This document shows positions 33,613-43,056 of a stretch of 62,283 nucleotides of DNA, piece after piece. Position numbers and translations under genes: made by a program. Origin of the DNA: Acidobacteriota bacterium (GTDB lineage: Bacteria > Acidobacteriota > Vicinamibacteria > Vicinamibacterales > JAKQTR01); the NCBI GenBank assembly GCA_026393675.1, contig JAPKZQ010000002.1, positions 1 to 62,283 on the forward strand, written 5' to 3'. Each line of letters opens with the position of its first letter. Position 1 is the first letter of the stretch. The notes beneath the pieces are model-generated. The model searched no databases, was not told the origin of the DNA, and saw only the letters and a program-made list of their open reading frames with translations.

Positions 33613-34826
33613 CCGGTGAGCTTGCCGATCAGATCGAAGATCGGCATGTACATCGCGATGACGATCCCGCCCACCGCGCCGCCGAGGAAGCCGATCAGCA
33701 TGGGTTCCATCAACGTGAGCAGGCCGGCGACGGCCGTGTCGACTTCCTCTTCATAGAAGTCGGCGATCTTGGCCAGCATCGTATCGAGCGCCCCGGTCGC
33801 CTCGCCGACGCCGATCATCTGGCTGACCATGGCCGGAAACACGCCCGTCTCTTTGAGCGGCTGCGCGATGGTCTCGCCGCGCTCGATGCTGGTACGCGTC
33901 GTCAGGATGGCGTCCTCGATGATGGCGTTGCCCGAGGTCTTGGCCGTGATGTCGAGGCCATCGAGAATCGGCACGCCCGAACTGATCAGTGTCGACAGCG
34001 TCCGGCAGAATCGGGCGACGGCGATCTTGCGCAGGATCGCGCCGATCACGGGCGCGCGCAGGACCAGCCTGTCGAGCGCATGGCGCCCGGCATTGGTGGC
34101 GTAGTACTGCCTTACGAAATAGCCCGTGCCCACCACCACCACGACGATGATGGGCATGAACTTGACGAGCGTCTCGCTCAGCCAGATGACCACGCGGGTT
34201 GGCAACGGCAGTTCCGCGCCGAGGCCCGCGAACAGCGAGGCGAACGTCGGGATGACCTTCCACAGGATGACGGCGATGACCACCACCGCGATCGAGATCA
34301 CCGCGATCGGGTAGATCATGGCCGCCTTGACCTGGCCCTTCAGCTTGACGTTCTTCTCGATGTAGACCGCCAGCCGCTTGAGGATCGTGTCGAGAATGCC
34401 GCCCGCCTCGCCGGCGGCCACCATGTTGGTGAACAGGCTGTCGAACGCGCGGGGGTGTTTGCGCATGGCGTCGGCCAGCGACGCGCCCGACTCGACATCG
34501 CTCCGGGTCTGCAGAATCGTCTTCGCAAAGTGCTTGTCTTCTTCCTGGTTGCCCAGGATCTCGAGGCACTGGACCAGCGGCAGGCCCGCGTCGATCATCA
34601 CGGAGAACTGGCGTGTGAAAATCGCCAGATTCTTGGCCGGGACCTTGCGGCCCGACTTGCCGGTCCGCGCGACAGACTGGGCCTTGGTTTCGATCGGCAT
34701 GATCCTGGTCACCAGGATCTGTTCTTTGCGCAGCGCGGCGACCGCGTTCTCCATCGAGTCGGAAACCCGTTCGCCGCTGACCGTCTCGCCACTACGCTTC
34801 CGGCCGGTATACGCGAATGTCGCCAT
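33609..34826 (-). CDS. pilC: Type IV pilus inner-membrane platform protein
   Basis: A 405-residue protein with two cytoplasmic T2SSF domains (about residues 65-185 and 270-390) and three membrane helices (near 165-195, 215-245 and 375-400). It begins MATFAYTGRKRSGETVSGERV. The conserved FTRQFSVMIDAGLPLVQCLE and RFCRTLSTLISSGVPILDGL blocks are the paired T2SSF cores. It couples the motor ATPases PilB and PilT to pilin insertion and removal. Confidence 0.95.
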   Translation of the reverse strand: MATFAYTGRKRSGETVSGERVSDSMENAVAALRKEQILVTRIMPIETKAQSVARTGKSGRKVPAKNLAIFTRQFSVMIDAGLPLVQCLEILGNQEEDKHFAKTILQTRSDVESGASLADAMRKHPRAFDSLFTNMVAAGEAGGILDTILKRLAVYIEKNVKLKGQVKAAMIYPIAVISIAVVVIAVILWKVIPTFASLFAGLGAELPLPTRVVIWLSETLVKFMPIIVVVVVGTGYFVRQYYATNAGRHALDRLVLRAPVIGAILRKIAVARFCRTLSTLISSGVPILDGLDITAKTSGNAIIEDAILTTRTSIERGETIAQPLKETGVFPAMVSQMIGVGEATGALDTMLAKIADFYEEEVDTAVAGLLTLMEPMLIGFLGGAVGGIVIAMYMPIFDLIGKLTG

Positions 34827-34831
34827 GATGC

Positions 34832-35953
34832 TTATCCCCGATCACGAATCCCACCGGGCCGTCCGGTCCCGGCCCCCGGCACGGTGCCGACACCCCGGTT
34901 GATCATGTCCGTCAACTCGTCTTTGAGCGATGACGCCGCGCGCGCCACGTCGAGCGAGACCGCGCCGGCATAGTACAGACTGGCCAGCGACTGGTTGAGC
35001 GTCTGCGATCCCACTTTCTCCTGCCCGGCCTGCATCGATGAGTAGATCTGGTGGACCTTGTCCTCGCGAATCAGGTTCCGAATCGCGGGCGTCGGGATCA
35101 GTATCTCGACGGCGACGACCCGTCCCCTGCCATCCGCCCGCGGCAGGAGCGTCTGGCAGACGATCCCCTCGAGCACCATGGACACCTGTGTCCGGATCTG
35201 CGTCTGCTGATGCGCCGGGAACACATCGACAATCCGGTTGACGGTCTGGGCGGCCGAGTTCGTGTGCAACGTGGCGAAGGTCAGGTGACCGGTTTCCGCG
35301 ATGCGCAGCGCGGATTCGACCGTTTCGAGATCGCGCATCTCGCCGATGTACACCACGTCGGGGTCTTCGCGCAGCGCGGAGCGCAGGGCGGCACCGAATG
35401 TCAGGGTGTCACCGAGCAGCTCGCGCTGGTTGACCAGACAGTTCTTGTGCATGTGGATGTACTCGATCGGATCCTCGATCGTCAGGATGTGCTGATGGCG
35501 TTCGATGTTGATCTTGTCGATCATCGCGGCGAGCGTCGTGCTCTTGCCGCTGCCGGTCGGTCCGGTGACCAGGACCAGGCCGCGTGGACGATCGGCGAGC
35601 ATCGAGACGACCTGGGGCAGTCCCAGTTCCCTGAAATTCCGGATCTGATCGGGAATGACGCGGTACACCGCCCCGACGGCGCCCCGCTGGCTGAACACAT
35701 TGCAGCGGAAGCGCGCCAGGTTGCGCATGCCAAACGAGAAGTCGAGCTCGAATGTTTCCTCGAAGCGCTTCTTCTGGGCGTCGGTCAGCACGCTGTACGC
35801 GATCTGCTTGGTTTCGGTCGGCGTCAGGTCCGGCAGATCGAGACGAACCAGGCTGCCGCGGACGCGGACCTGGGGAGGCGTGCCGGCGGTGACATGCAGG
35901 TCGGACGCGCCCATTTCGATCGCTTTCCTCAGCAGATCCGGAAGCGTCGCCAT
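34832..35953 (-). CDS. pilT: Pilus retraction ATPase
   Basis: A 373-residue hexameric ATPase that powers pilus retraction and twitching. Walker A GPTGSGKST (residues 131-139), Asp box IEDPIEY, Walker B VVYIGEMRDLETV, His box TGHLTFATLHTN, and the PilT hallmark AIRNLIRE in the C-terminus. ATG 35953 (MATLPDLLRKAIEMGASDLH) gives the family start, not 35986. It lies 5 bp before pilC. Confidence 0.95.
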   Translation of the reverse strand: MATLPDLLRKAIEMGASDLHVTAGTPPQVRVRGSLVRLDLPDLTPTETKQIAYSVLTDAQKKRFEETFELDFSFGMRNLARFRCNVFSQRGAVGAVYRVIPDQIRNFRELGLPQVVSMLADRPRGLVLVTGPTGSGKSTTLAAMIDKINIERHQHILTIEDPIEYIHMHKNCLVNQRELLGDTLTFGAALRSALREDPDVVYIGEMRDLETVESALRIAETGHLTFATLHTNSAAQTVNRIVDVFPAHQQTQIRTQVSMVLEGIVCQTLLPRADGRGRVVAVEILIPTPAIRNLIREDKVHQIYSSMQAGQEKVGSQTLNQSLASLYYAGAVSLDVARAASSLKDELTDMINRGVGTVPGAGTGRPGGIRDRG

Positions 35954-35996
35954 ATCTGGTGTTCTCCCCAACCCGGCGTCCCTCATGGGGCGCCGG

Positions 35997-37733
35997 CTAG
36001 TTGACCGTCTCCCTCAGGACCTCTTCGATGGTGGTCACGCCGGCCTTGATCTTCAGGATGCCGCTCTGCCGCAGCGTGACCATCCCTTCCTCGACCGCCT
36101 TGCGCCTGAGCTCCTGGCTCGACGCACCGACCAGCACGAGTTCCTTCAGCGATTCCGAGATTTCCATGACTTCGTACAGGCCCACGCGGCCCTTGTAGCC
36201 GGTGCCATTGCACTTCTCGCAGCCGGCGCCGCGCTGCGGCACGACGATCCGCGCGTCCTCGGCGCTGAACCCGGCCTTGGCGAGCGCCTGTGGAGGCACC
36301 GGATTCGGCTGCTTGCAGTTGGTGCACACAACCCGCACGAGTCGCTGGGCGCAGATCAGGTTGACGGAGCTCGACACCAGGAAGGGCTCGATGCCCATGT
36401 TCATCAGCCGGCTGATCGTGCTCGGCGCGTCGTTGGTGTGCAACGTCGAGAGCACCAGATGCCCGGTCAGCGCCGCCTTGACGGCAATCTCGGCCGTCTC
36501 GAAGTCGCGGATCTCGCCCACCAGAATGATGTTCGGGTCCTGCCGCAGGAACGCGCGCAACGCGGCGGCGAAATTCAGACCGATGTTCTCACGAATCTGG
36601 ACCTGGTTGATGCCCGCCAGGTTGAACTCGACCGGATCCTCGGCCGTCATGATGTTGGTTTCGGTCGTATTCAGGCGGGAGATCGCCGAGTAGAGCGTGT
36701 TGGTCTTGCCGCTGCCGGTCGGCCCCGTCACCAGCACCATGCCCCACGGCCGCTGGATCGCGGCCTCGAAGCGCGCCAGCGGTTCGGGTTCGAACCCGAG
36801 CCGCGTCATGTCGAGCATCAGCTTGTCGCGATCGAGCAACCGCATGACGATCTTCTCGCCGAAGAGCGTCGGGAGCGCGGACACTCGGAAGTCGAGGTCC
36901 TTCGACTTGCCCTGGTCGTTGTAGCGGATCTTGATGCGGCCGTCCTGCGGCAGCCGCTTCTCGGCGATGTCGAGCTTCGCCATGATCTTCAGCCGCGACG
37001 CGATCGCGTCCCGGAACTTCATCGACGGGTTCATGATGGTGTAGAGCACGCCGTCGATGCGGTACCGGATCCGGTACTCCTTCTCGTACGGTTCGATGTG
37101 GATGTCGCTGGCGCCCTTCTGCATCGCCGACATCAGCAGCACGTTGACCAGCCTGATGATCGGCGCTTCCTCACCCTGCTTCAGCAGCGCGTCGACGCTG
37201 ATCTCCTCGAGGTCCCCGAGCACCTGGACGTCGGCATCGCCCCCCACGGGCATCTCGTCGAGCACGCGTGAGGCCATCTCGAGCGCGCTTTCGCCCGCCG
37301 GTCTGACCGCACTCGCGTAGTATTTCTGGATCGCATCCTGGACCGCCGACTCCGACGCGACCACCGGCTCGACGTTGTAGCCCGTCATGAACTTGATGTC
37401 GTCCATGGCGAAGACGTTGGTGGGATCGGTCATCGCGATCGTGAGCGTCGCGCCGGTGCGGCTCAGGGGAATCACCTGGTACTTCTGCGCGGTCTCGACC
37501 GGAATCAGCTTGATGACGACGGGGTCGATCTCGAACTGCGGCAGATTGATGGAGGGCACGCCGTATTGCCGGCTCAACAGGGCGGTGATGTCCTCGCCTT
37601 TCACGAAGCCGAGTTTCACCAGCGCAGACCCCAGCTTCCCTCCGTGAGCCTTCTGGTAAGCCAGCGCTTCCTGGAGTTGTTCCGGTGTGATGCGCCGCTC
37701 CTTGAGGAGCAGCTCGCCGATGCGTACAGCCAT
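35997..37733 (-). CDS. pilB: Pilus extension ATPase
   Basis: A 578-residue ATPase that drives pilus polymerisation. An N-terminal MshEN domain (residues 1-145) is a likely c-di-GMP sensor. The motor domain has Walker A GPTGSGKTNTL (337-347), the Asp box TAEDPVEF, Walker B PNIILVGEIRDFET and His box TGHLVLSTLHTND. A tetracysteine zinc site (CTNCKQ ... CEKCNGTG) follows. The start at 37733 has no Shine-Dalgarno sequence and lies only a few bases from the predicted transcript start. Confidence 0.95.
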   Translation of the reverse strand: MAVRIGELLLKERRITPEQLQEALAYQKAHGGKLGSALVKLGFVKGEDITALLSRQYGVPSINLPQFEIDPVVIKLIPVETAQKYQVIPLSRTGATLTIAMTDPTNVFAMDDIKFMTGYNVEPVVASESAVQDAIQKYYASAVRPAGESALEMASRVLDEMPVGGDADVQVLGDLEEISVDALLKQGEEAPIIRLVNVLLMSAMQKGASDIHIEPYEKEYRIRYRIDGVLYTIMNPSMKFRDAIASRLKIMAKLDIAEKRLPQDGRIKIRYNDQGKSKDLDFRVSALPTLFGEKIVMRLLDRDKLMLDMTRLGFEPEPLARFEAAIQRPWGMVLVTGPTGSGKTNTLYSAISRLNTTETNIMTAEDPVEFNLAGINQVQIRENIGLNFAAALRAFLRQDPNIILVGEIRDFETAEIAVKAALTGHLVLSTLHTNDAPSTISRLMNMGIEPFLVSSSVNLICAQRLVRVVCTNCKQPNPVPPQALAKAGFSAEDARIVVPQRGAGCEKCNGTGYKGRVGLYEVMEISESLKELVLVGASSQELRRKAVEEGMVTLRQSGILKIKAGVTTIEEVLRETVN

Positions 37734-37745
37734 GGATCGTGCCGA

Positions 37746-37773
37746 ACTATAGCTTTGTGACGATTCTTGTCAA
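37746..37773 (-). promoter_or_regulatory. Sigma-70-type promoter of the pilB operon
   Basis: On the minus strand a perfect TTGACA (37773-37768) and TATAGT (37751-37746) are 16 bp apart. The -10 ends 12 bases before the ATG of pilB, so the leader would be only about six bases. Confidence 0.7.
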
Positions 37774-37791
37774 CGGCTCGCGAATTCCGTC

Positions 37792-37850
37792 AATCTCGGG
37801 ACGTACTCTGGCGTTTTCATGACATTCTGGCCGGCAAACCGAGATTGATA
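37792..37850. promoter_or_regulatory. 10-bp inverted repeat upstream of pilB, possible operator
   Basis: Perfect arms TCAATCTCGG (37792-37801) and CCGAGATTGA (37841-37850), centres about 49 bp apart. They sit 19 bases or more upstream of the -35 hexamer of pilB. The spacing of nearly five helical turns would suit a looped or dimer-of-dimers regulator. The rest of this 438-bp divergent spacer shows no gene. Confidence 0.45.
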
Positions 37851-38171
37851 GACCTACCATTCTAGGCTATTCAACAGAAAACAACCCGCACAGCCCACGC
37901 ACACGCCAACCAACCGGACGACACCAAGCTCCGTCTCCTTCTTGTCGGCGCTTCTCCCCCTGGTCTTGAGCCTGACTCGGCAAAACCCGCCACGACGGCT
38001 TCCAATCGGACACTCCTGCCAATTGCGGGCCAGACCGGCCACCCCGCCGGTCCGGAACCAGAAAGCGTTGGAAATCGTCTACACTAAACAGGTTGCGCGT
38101 CCTCAAGGTACGGTTCCCTTGGAGCGACCTGCCACCTGAGATTGCATTTTTTTCAAGAAAGGCCAGGAGCC

Positions 38172-38933
38172 ATGAGTGAAGTGCCTACGACCCAGCCTGC
38201 CGTTGTCCAGGCGCCTCCGCCAGGCCAGAGCTTCGTCGCCCGTTTTCTGGGTGTGCTGACGTCCCCGAGAGCCACGTTTGCCGAGGTGGCCGCCAGGCCG
38301 CGGTGGTTCGGCATGCTCGCGGCGCTGGTCATCGTGGGAATCGTGGCGGGCACCGCCCTGATGGCGACCGACTCCGGCCGGCTGGCCGCGCTCGATGCGA
38401 GCCGAAGCGGCATGAAGAGCTTTGGCATCAACCTCCCGCCCGAAGCGGAAGCCGAGATGGAGCGCGGCATCATGGAAGCGCCGCTCTGGCGACTGGGACT
38501 CAACGCGGCGCTCGGACAAGTCACGATGGGCATCCTGCTGCCGCTCATCTTGGCGGGCGTGTTCTTCCTGGTCTTCAACGTCGTGCTGGGGGGCGATGCG
38601 ACCTTCAAGCAGATGTTCGCGACCGTCGTGCACGCCAACCCCGTCATGCTCGTGGGCGTGCTCTTCACAACGCCGCTGATGTACTTCCGCGGGTCGATGA
38701 CAGGGGTCACCAACCTCGGGGTGTTCCTGCCGATGCTCGATGAGAATTCGTTCCTGGCGAAGTTGCTCGGATCGGTCGATCTGATTCGCGTCTGGTGGGT
38801 CATCGTCCTGGCCACGGGTCTGAGCGTGCTCTACAAGCGCAAGACCGGGCCCATTGCCACAGCGCTGTTTGTGGTCTACGGCATCATTGCCGTCATCTTT
38901 GCTGCGGTCACGGCTGGCCGCGCGGGGGCATAA
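38172..38933 (+). CDS. Yip1-domain membrane protein
   Basis: A 253-residue membrane protein with a hydrophilic N-terminus (residues 1-45) and about five membrane helices spanning 50-250. The pattern FVARFLGVLTSPRATFAEVAARPRW followed by helices is typical of bacterial Yip1-family (YIPF-like) proteins. Role unknown. ATG 38172 has AGGAG in front; 38142 is the less likely longer start. Followed 2 bp later by the HlyD-type adaptor gene, so the two form an operon. Confidence 0.8.
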   Translation: MSEVPTTQPAVVQAPPPGQSFVARFLGVLTSPRATFAEVAARPRWFGMLAALVIVGIVAGTALMATDSGRLAALDASRSGMKSFGINLPPEAEAEMERGIMEAPLWRLGLNAALGQVTMGILLPLILAGVFFLVFNVVLGGDATFKQMFATVVHANPVMLVGVLFTTPLMYFRGSMTGVTNLGVFLPMLDENSFLAKLLGSVDLIRVWWVIVLATGLSVLYKRKTGPIATALFVVYGIIAVIFAAVTAGRAGA

Positions 38934-38935
38934 GC

Positions 38936-40270
38936 GTGAATCGCAAGAAGATCATCATCGGCATCCTCATCCTCCTGCTGGGCACCGCGCTGGTTGGGGC
39001 CAACCTCTATTTCAAGCGCGAAACCGGGCTCAGCGTGCAAGTGGAAAAGATCCAGAAGCGGAACCTCGAGGCGATTGTCTCGGCCTCGGGCAAGGTGCGG
39101 GCCAAGACGACAGTGAATATCAGCGCCAACACCATGGGCCGTGTCACCAAGCTGGCGGTTGAGGAAGGCGCCCGCGTCAAGGCCGGTCAGTTCCTGATGG
39201 AGATCGACCCGCGGCAGCTCCGCACCCAGGTCGAGCGCGGCGACGCGGGCCTGTCGGCCCAGCGCACAGCGGTCGAGCAGGCGAAGACGTCCCTCGAGTC
39301 TTCGAAGCTCCAGCTGAGCCTCGCAAAGGACAACCTGAAGCGCCAGCAGGACCTCTGGAAGGAACAGCTGACGACCAAGCAGGAACTCGATCGCGCCGTC
39401 AACGACGTGCAACTACGAGAGCGTGACGTCGAGGCGCGTCAGTCGGGGATTACCTCGGAAACGACGCGCATCCGGCAGACGCAGGCGGACCTCGAGAATG
39501 CAAGGTATAACCTGAGTCAAGTGACCATCGACTCGCCGATTGACGGGATCATCACGCGCCGCAACATCGAACTGGGCGAGATGGTCATGATTGGCACGAT
39601 GAACAACGCCGGCACGGTGCTGCTCACCGTGGCGGACATGTCGGTCATCGAAGCCGAGCTGGAAGTGGACGAGACCGACATCCCGAACGTGAAGATCGGG
39701 CAGAAGGTCCAGATCAGCATTGACGCGATTCCCGACAAGAAATTCCCGGCAAAGGTGACTGAGGTCGGCAACAGCCCGATCCAGACGACGGCGTCGGCCA
39801 GTTCGCAGGCCATCAACTTCAAGGTCGTGGTCACCGTCGACGGTCAGATCCCGGAGGTCCGACCGGGCTTCACCTGCACCGCCGACATCACGACGGCGAC
39901 CCGGAAGGACGTGCTGGCGATGCCCATCCAGGCGACCACGGTGCGGGAGCTCGTCTACGACGACAAGGGCAACATCGTGAAGCCGCCGGCGCCAGATCCG
40001 AAAACCGGCCGACCCGCGACAGCGGCGGCGCTTGCGGCGGCGGCCGAGCTGAAGCCGGGCCAGACGAAGAAGGAAACCGAGGGCGTGTTTATCGCGAAGG
40101 CCGGGAAGGTCGAATTCGTGCCCATCAAGACGGGCATCGCCGGCGAGAAGTACTTCGAGGTGCTCTCCGGGCTGAAGGACGGCGACGAGGTCATCACCGG
40201 GCCGTTCAGCGCGGTGCGCGAGCTGAAGGACGGCGTCGTGGTCAAGATCGACACCACGGTGAAGAAGTAG
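38936..40270 (+). CDS. HlyD/MacA-type periplasmic adaptor
   Basis: A 444-residue efflux adaptor. Signal-anchor helix (residues 5-23), barrel-sandwich hybrid domain beginning EKIQKRNLEAIVSASGKVR, a coiled-coil hairpin (about 85-185), then beta-barrel and membrane-proximal domains. An Ala-rich low-complexity insert (ATAAALAAAAELKPG) sits near residue 365. GTG 38936 is chosen; GGGGG lies 8 bases before. It should link the inner-membrane permeases encoded downstream to an outer-membrane exit. Confidence 0.88.
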   Translation: MNRKKIIIGILILLLGTALVGANLYFKRETGLSVQVEKIQKRNLEAIVSASGKVRAKTTVNISANTMGRVTKLAVEEGARVKAGQFLMEIDPRQLRTQVERGDAGLSAQRTAVEQAKTSLESSKLQLSLAKDNLKRQQDLWKEQLTTKQELDRAVNDVQLRERDVEARQSGITSETTRIRQTQADLENARYNLSQVTIDSPIDGIITRRNIELGEMVMIGTMNNAGTVLLTVADMSVIEAELEVDETDIPNVKIGQKVQISIDAIPDKKFPAKVTEVGNSPIQTTASASSQAINFKVVVTVDGQIPEVRPGFTCTADITTATRKDVLAMPIQATTVRELVYDDKGNIVKPPAPDPKTGRPATAAALAAAAELKPGQTKKETEGVFIAKAGKVEFVPIKTGIAGEKYFEVLSGLKDGDEVITGPFSAVRELKDGVVVKIDTTVKK

Positions 40271-40274
40271 CGTC

Positions 40275-41498
40275 ATGGGCCGTATCATCGAAGGCGTCGC
40301 GATCGCGCTCCGGGCGATCTGGGGGAGCAAGCTGCGCTCGTTCATGAGCGTGCTCGGCAATATCGTGGCCGTGACATCGATCATCGCCGTCGTCTCCCTC
40401 ATCCAGGGGTTGAACGCGAAGGTCACCGAAGCCATCGTCTCCGATGTGGGAGCCGACACGTTCACGGTCGACCGCTACGGGCTGACGCGAAGCGAGGAAG
40501 ACTTCGAAAAGGTGCGGAGCAATCCCCGGCTCACGATGCAGGATGCCGAGGCGATCCGGCGCTATAGTCCCTTAATCCGATCGGTGATGGCCGCGAGCGA
40601 GACCTCGGGCCAGGTGTCCTATAAGGACCACCTGCTTGAGAGCGTCACGATCCGGGGCGTGTCGGCGGAGTACATCAACTTCTCGTCTTACAACGCCGAG
40701 CGTGGCCGCCTGATCAGTCCGAGCGAGGTCGACCGCAACCGCAACGTGGTGCTCCTGGGCTGGGGCACGGCGGATCGCCTGTTCGGAGAACGCAACCCGC
40801 TGGACCAGAGCATCAAGATCCAGGGCATCCACTACCGGGTGATTGGTGTCAACGAAAAGAAGGGGGCCATCTTCGGGCAGTCCCAGGACGAGTTCGCGCT
40901 GATTCCGCTCGGCGCGTTCCAGAAGATCTTCGGCTCGCGCCGGAGCATCCAGCTGAATGTGAAGCCCATTCACCCGTCGCTCGTGGACGAAGCGATGAAC
41001 GACGCGACGATTGCCCTGCGCATCGAGCGCCGACTCAAGCCGAAGCAGCGGGACAATTTCGGCATGTTCACAGCCGAATCGATCCTGGCCATCTACCGAA
41101 CGGCGACCGCCGGCATCTTCGCGGTGCTGATTGGCGTGGTCGCCCTGTCGCTCGTCGTGGGCGGCATCGTCATCATGAACATCATGCTGATGGTGGTGAC
41201 GGAGCGCACCTTCGAGATCGGCCTGCGGAAGGCCCTGGGCGCGAAGCGGCGGGACATCATGCTGCAGGTGCTCGCCGAGTCGGTGACGCTGTCGGTCGCC
41301 GGCGGCATCGTCGGCACGTCGCTCGGATTCCTGCTGGCGCTGGCGATCGCGAAGCTGAGCCCGCTGCCGGCCGCGGTGCAGATGTGGTCGGTGGTCCTGG
41401 GCATCGGGATCACGGCGGTTGTCGGCCTGGTCTTTGGTGTGTATCCGGCGATGCGGGCGGCCAAGCTCGACCCGATCGAGGCGTTGAGGAAAGAGTAA
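40275..41498 (+). CDS. MacB/FtsX-type ABC permease A
   Basis: A 407-residue permease: one N-terminal membrane helix (about residues 20-40), a large periplasmic MacB_PCD domain (45-260) and three C-terminal helices (275-405) with the conserved GGIVIMNIMLMVVTERTFEIGLRKALGAKRRDI block. It follows the adaptor gene by 4 bp. The end overlaps the start of permease B (TAATG). Codons at 41132-41143 contain the 12-base word TGGCGTGGTCGC shared with two spacers downstream. Confidence 0.9.
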   Translation: MGRIIEGVAIALRAIWGSKLRSFMSVLGNIVAVTSIIAVVSLIQGLNAKVTEAIVSDVGADTFTVDRYGLTRSEEDFEKVRSNPRLTMQDAEAIRRYSPLIRSVMAASETSGQVSYKDHLLESVTIRGVSAEYINFSSYNAERGRLISPSEVDRNRNVVLLGWGTADRLFGERNPLDQSIKIQGIHYRVIGVNEKKGAIFGQSQDEFALIPLGAFQKIFGSRRSIQLNVKPIHPSLVDEAMNDATIALRIERRLKPKQRDNFGMFTAESILAIYRTATAGIFAVLIGVVALSLVVGGIVIMNIMLMVVTERTFEIGLRKALGAKRRDIMLQVLAESVTLSVAGGIVGTSLGFLLALAIAKLSPLPAAVQMWSVVLGIGITAVVGLVFGVYPAMRAAKLDPIEALRKE

Positions 41499-42811
41499 TG
41501 GTGATGCGCTTCGCGCTCCTCTCGGACGTCATCGTGATGGCGTACGACACGCTGCGCGCCAACAAGATGCGGTCGGCGTTGACGGTGCTGGGCGTGGTGA
41601 TCGGCATCACGGCGATTGTCGGCATGACCTCGATCATCCGTGGCTTCGACGAATCGTTGCGCGACTCGATCCGCCAGCTCGGGCCGGACACGCTCTTTGT
41701 CGCGAAGTTCAGCGGCTTGAGTTTCGCCTCCGGCAAGGAATTCAAGGACCTCATCAAGCGCCCGGTGCTCACGGTGGCCGACGCGCGTGCCATCGAGCGC
41801 GACGCGCCGTCGGCTGGCAAGGTGGACGTGTGGCTTGGCGCCTGGGGCGTAGGCACGAGGGAGCGCGCCTACTACAAGGGTGAGAAGACCAAGCAGCTCG
41901 CCATTATCGGCGTGTCGGAGAATTACGCCGAGGTCAACTACCTGAAGATCGCCGGTGGGCGGTTCTTCGTCGGGGCCGAGGTCGAGCACCGGCGCAATCT
42001 CGCTGTCCTTGGGGATTCGCCCTCCAAGGCCCTGTTTCCAAATGTCGACCCGGTCGGCAAACTGATTCGCATCGCCGGGGACGAGTACGAAGTGATCGGC
42101 TTCATTGCGCCGCGTCCGAGCGTCGGCGGTCTCGGCGGGGGCCAGGACGACTTCATCGTCATTCCGTTCACGACTTATCAGAAACAGTTCGGGTGGCGGA
42201 GGATGTCGGGTAACATCCACGCGGGCGGGACATCGACCAACGCCAACGCCTTCAAGAGCGCGATGATTGCCGTTGTGCCGGCCGAAGGCGCCACGCGCGA
42301 CCAGGCGATGGCCGAGGTGGAACAGGTCATGCGCATCCGGCACGGCCTGAAGCTCGAACAGCCGGACGACTTCGACCTCATCACGCAGGACGCGGCTCTG
42401 AAGATGTGGGACCAGATTTCTGGCGCGACCTTCATCGGCCTCGTGGTCATTTCGTCGATCGCGCTGATGGTGGGCGGCATTGGCGTCATGGCCATCATGA
42501 TGATCTCAGTCACTGAGCGGACCCGCGAAATTGGCGTCCGCAAGGCCCTCGGGGCCCGCCGCCGCGAGATCCTCTGGCAGTTCCTGTTTGAAGCCGTCTT
42601 CCTGACGTCGCTTGGGGGCATCCTCGGCGTCGTCATGGGCGCCTCGATTGGCATGGGCGTGCATTACTTTACCGGCTTCCCGGTGTCGCTCCCCTGGTGG
42701 AGCTTTGCCCTCGGCCTCGGCTTCTCGGGTGGCGTCGGCATCTTCTTTGGCCTGGTGCCGGCGGTCCGCGCCTCGCGTCTGGACCCGATCGAGGCGCTGC
42801 GGTACGAGTAG
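41498..42811 (+). CDS. MacB/FtsX-type ABC permease B
   Basis: A 437-residue permease with the same four-helix plan as permease A: MacB_PCD domain and C-terminal helices with GGIGVMAIMMISVTERTREIG. It starts at ATG 41498 (overlapping permease A) or ATG 41504. It is a close paralogue of permease C at 43060 (roughly 85% identical by eye). No ATP-binding protein is encoded in this cluster, so the ATPase must come from elsewhere. Confidence 0.9.
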   Translation: MVMRFALLSDVIVMAYDTLRANKMRSALTVLGVVIGITAIVGMTSIIRGFDESLRDSIRQLGPDTLFVAKFSGLSFASGKEFKDLIKRPVLTVADARAIERDAPSAGKVDVWLGAWGVGTRERAYYKGEKTKQLAIIGVSENYAEVNYLKIAGGRFFVGAEVEHRRNLAVLGDSPSKALFPNVDPVGKLIRIAGDEYEVIGFIAPRPSVGGLGGGQDDFIVIPFTTYQKQFGWRRMSGNIHAGGTSTNANAFKSAMIAVVPAEGATRDQAMAEVEQVMRIRHGLKLEQPDDFDLITQDAALKMWDQISGATFIGLVVISSIALMVGGIGVMAIMMISVTERTREIGVRKALGARRREILWQFLFEAVFLTSLGGILGVVMGASIGMGVHYFTGFPVSLPWWSFALGLGFSGGVGIFFGLVPAVRASRLDPIEALRYE

Positions 42812-42885
42812 GGGCGCGATTTATCCGCCTTCGCGTGAAGCTTCGGCGGACCGCCGTAGCCTTGGCGGAGGTGGTCGCGTCCGAG

Positions 42886-42955
42886 AAGTAGCAAGTAGCA
42901 AGAAGCAAGAATGGGAGGGCGTTCCATCCCGAATCCCGCTATCCCCGATCCCTCA
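42886..42955. repeat. Period-7 tandem repeats in the spacer after permease B
   Basis: AAGTAGC, AAGTAGC, AAGAAGC, AAGAATG follow in register from 42886. Then a run of ATCCCGA/ATCCCGC/TATCCCC/GATCCC units occurs at about 42926-42953. The same two arrays recur in the same order in the spacer after permease C. Confidence 0.7.
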
Positions 42956-42976
42956 CGCCTAGTAGAATAGGCTCCC

Positions 42977-43056
42977 TGGCGTGGTCGCCCTGTCACTCGT
43001 CGTGTGTGGCATTGTCATCATGAATCTCATGCCGAAGCCTTGAAGAAAGAGGCGTC
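42977..43056 (+). pseudogene. Fossil tail of a second permease A copy
   Basis: Bases 42977-43028 match permease A 41132-41183 closely (TGGCGTGGTCGCCCTGTC start; GVVALSLVV codons). Bases 43029-43056 match the end of permease A (the EALRKE region and junction with permease B). About 285 bp between the two matches are missing. It is a decayed piece of a duplicated permease A gene. Confidence 0.75.

Noticed and set aside
37854-38139. Short open frames in the pilB-Yip1 spacer
   Set aside because: No ribosome-binding sites, overlapping frames and random-like composition.
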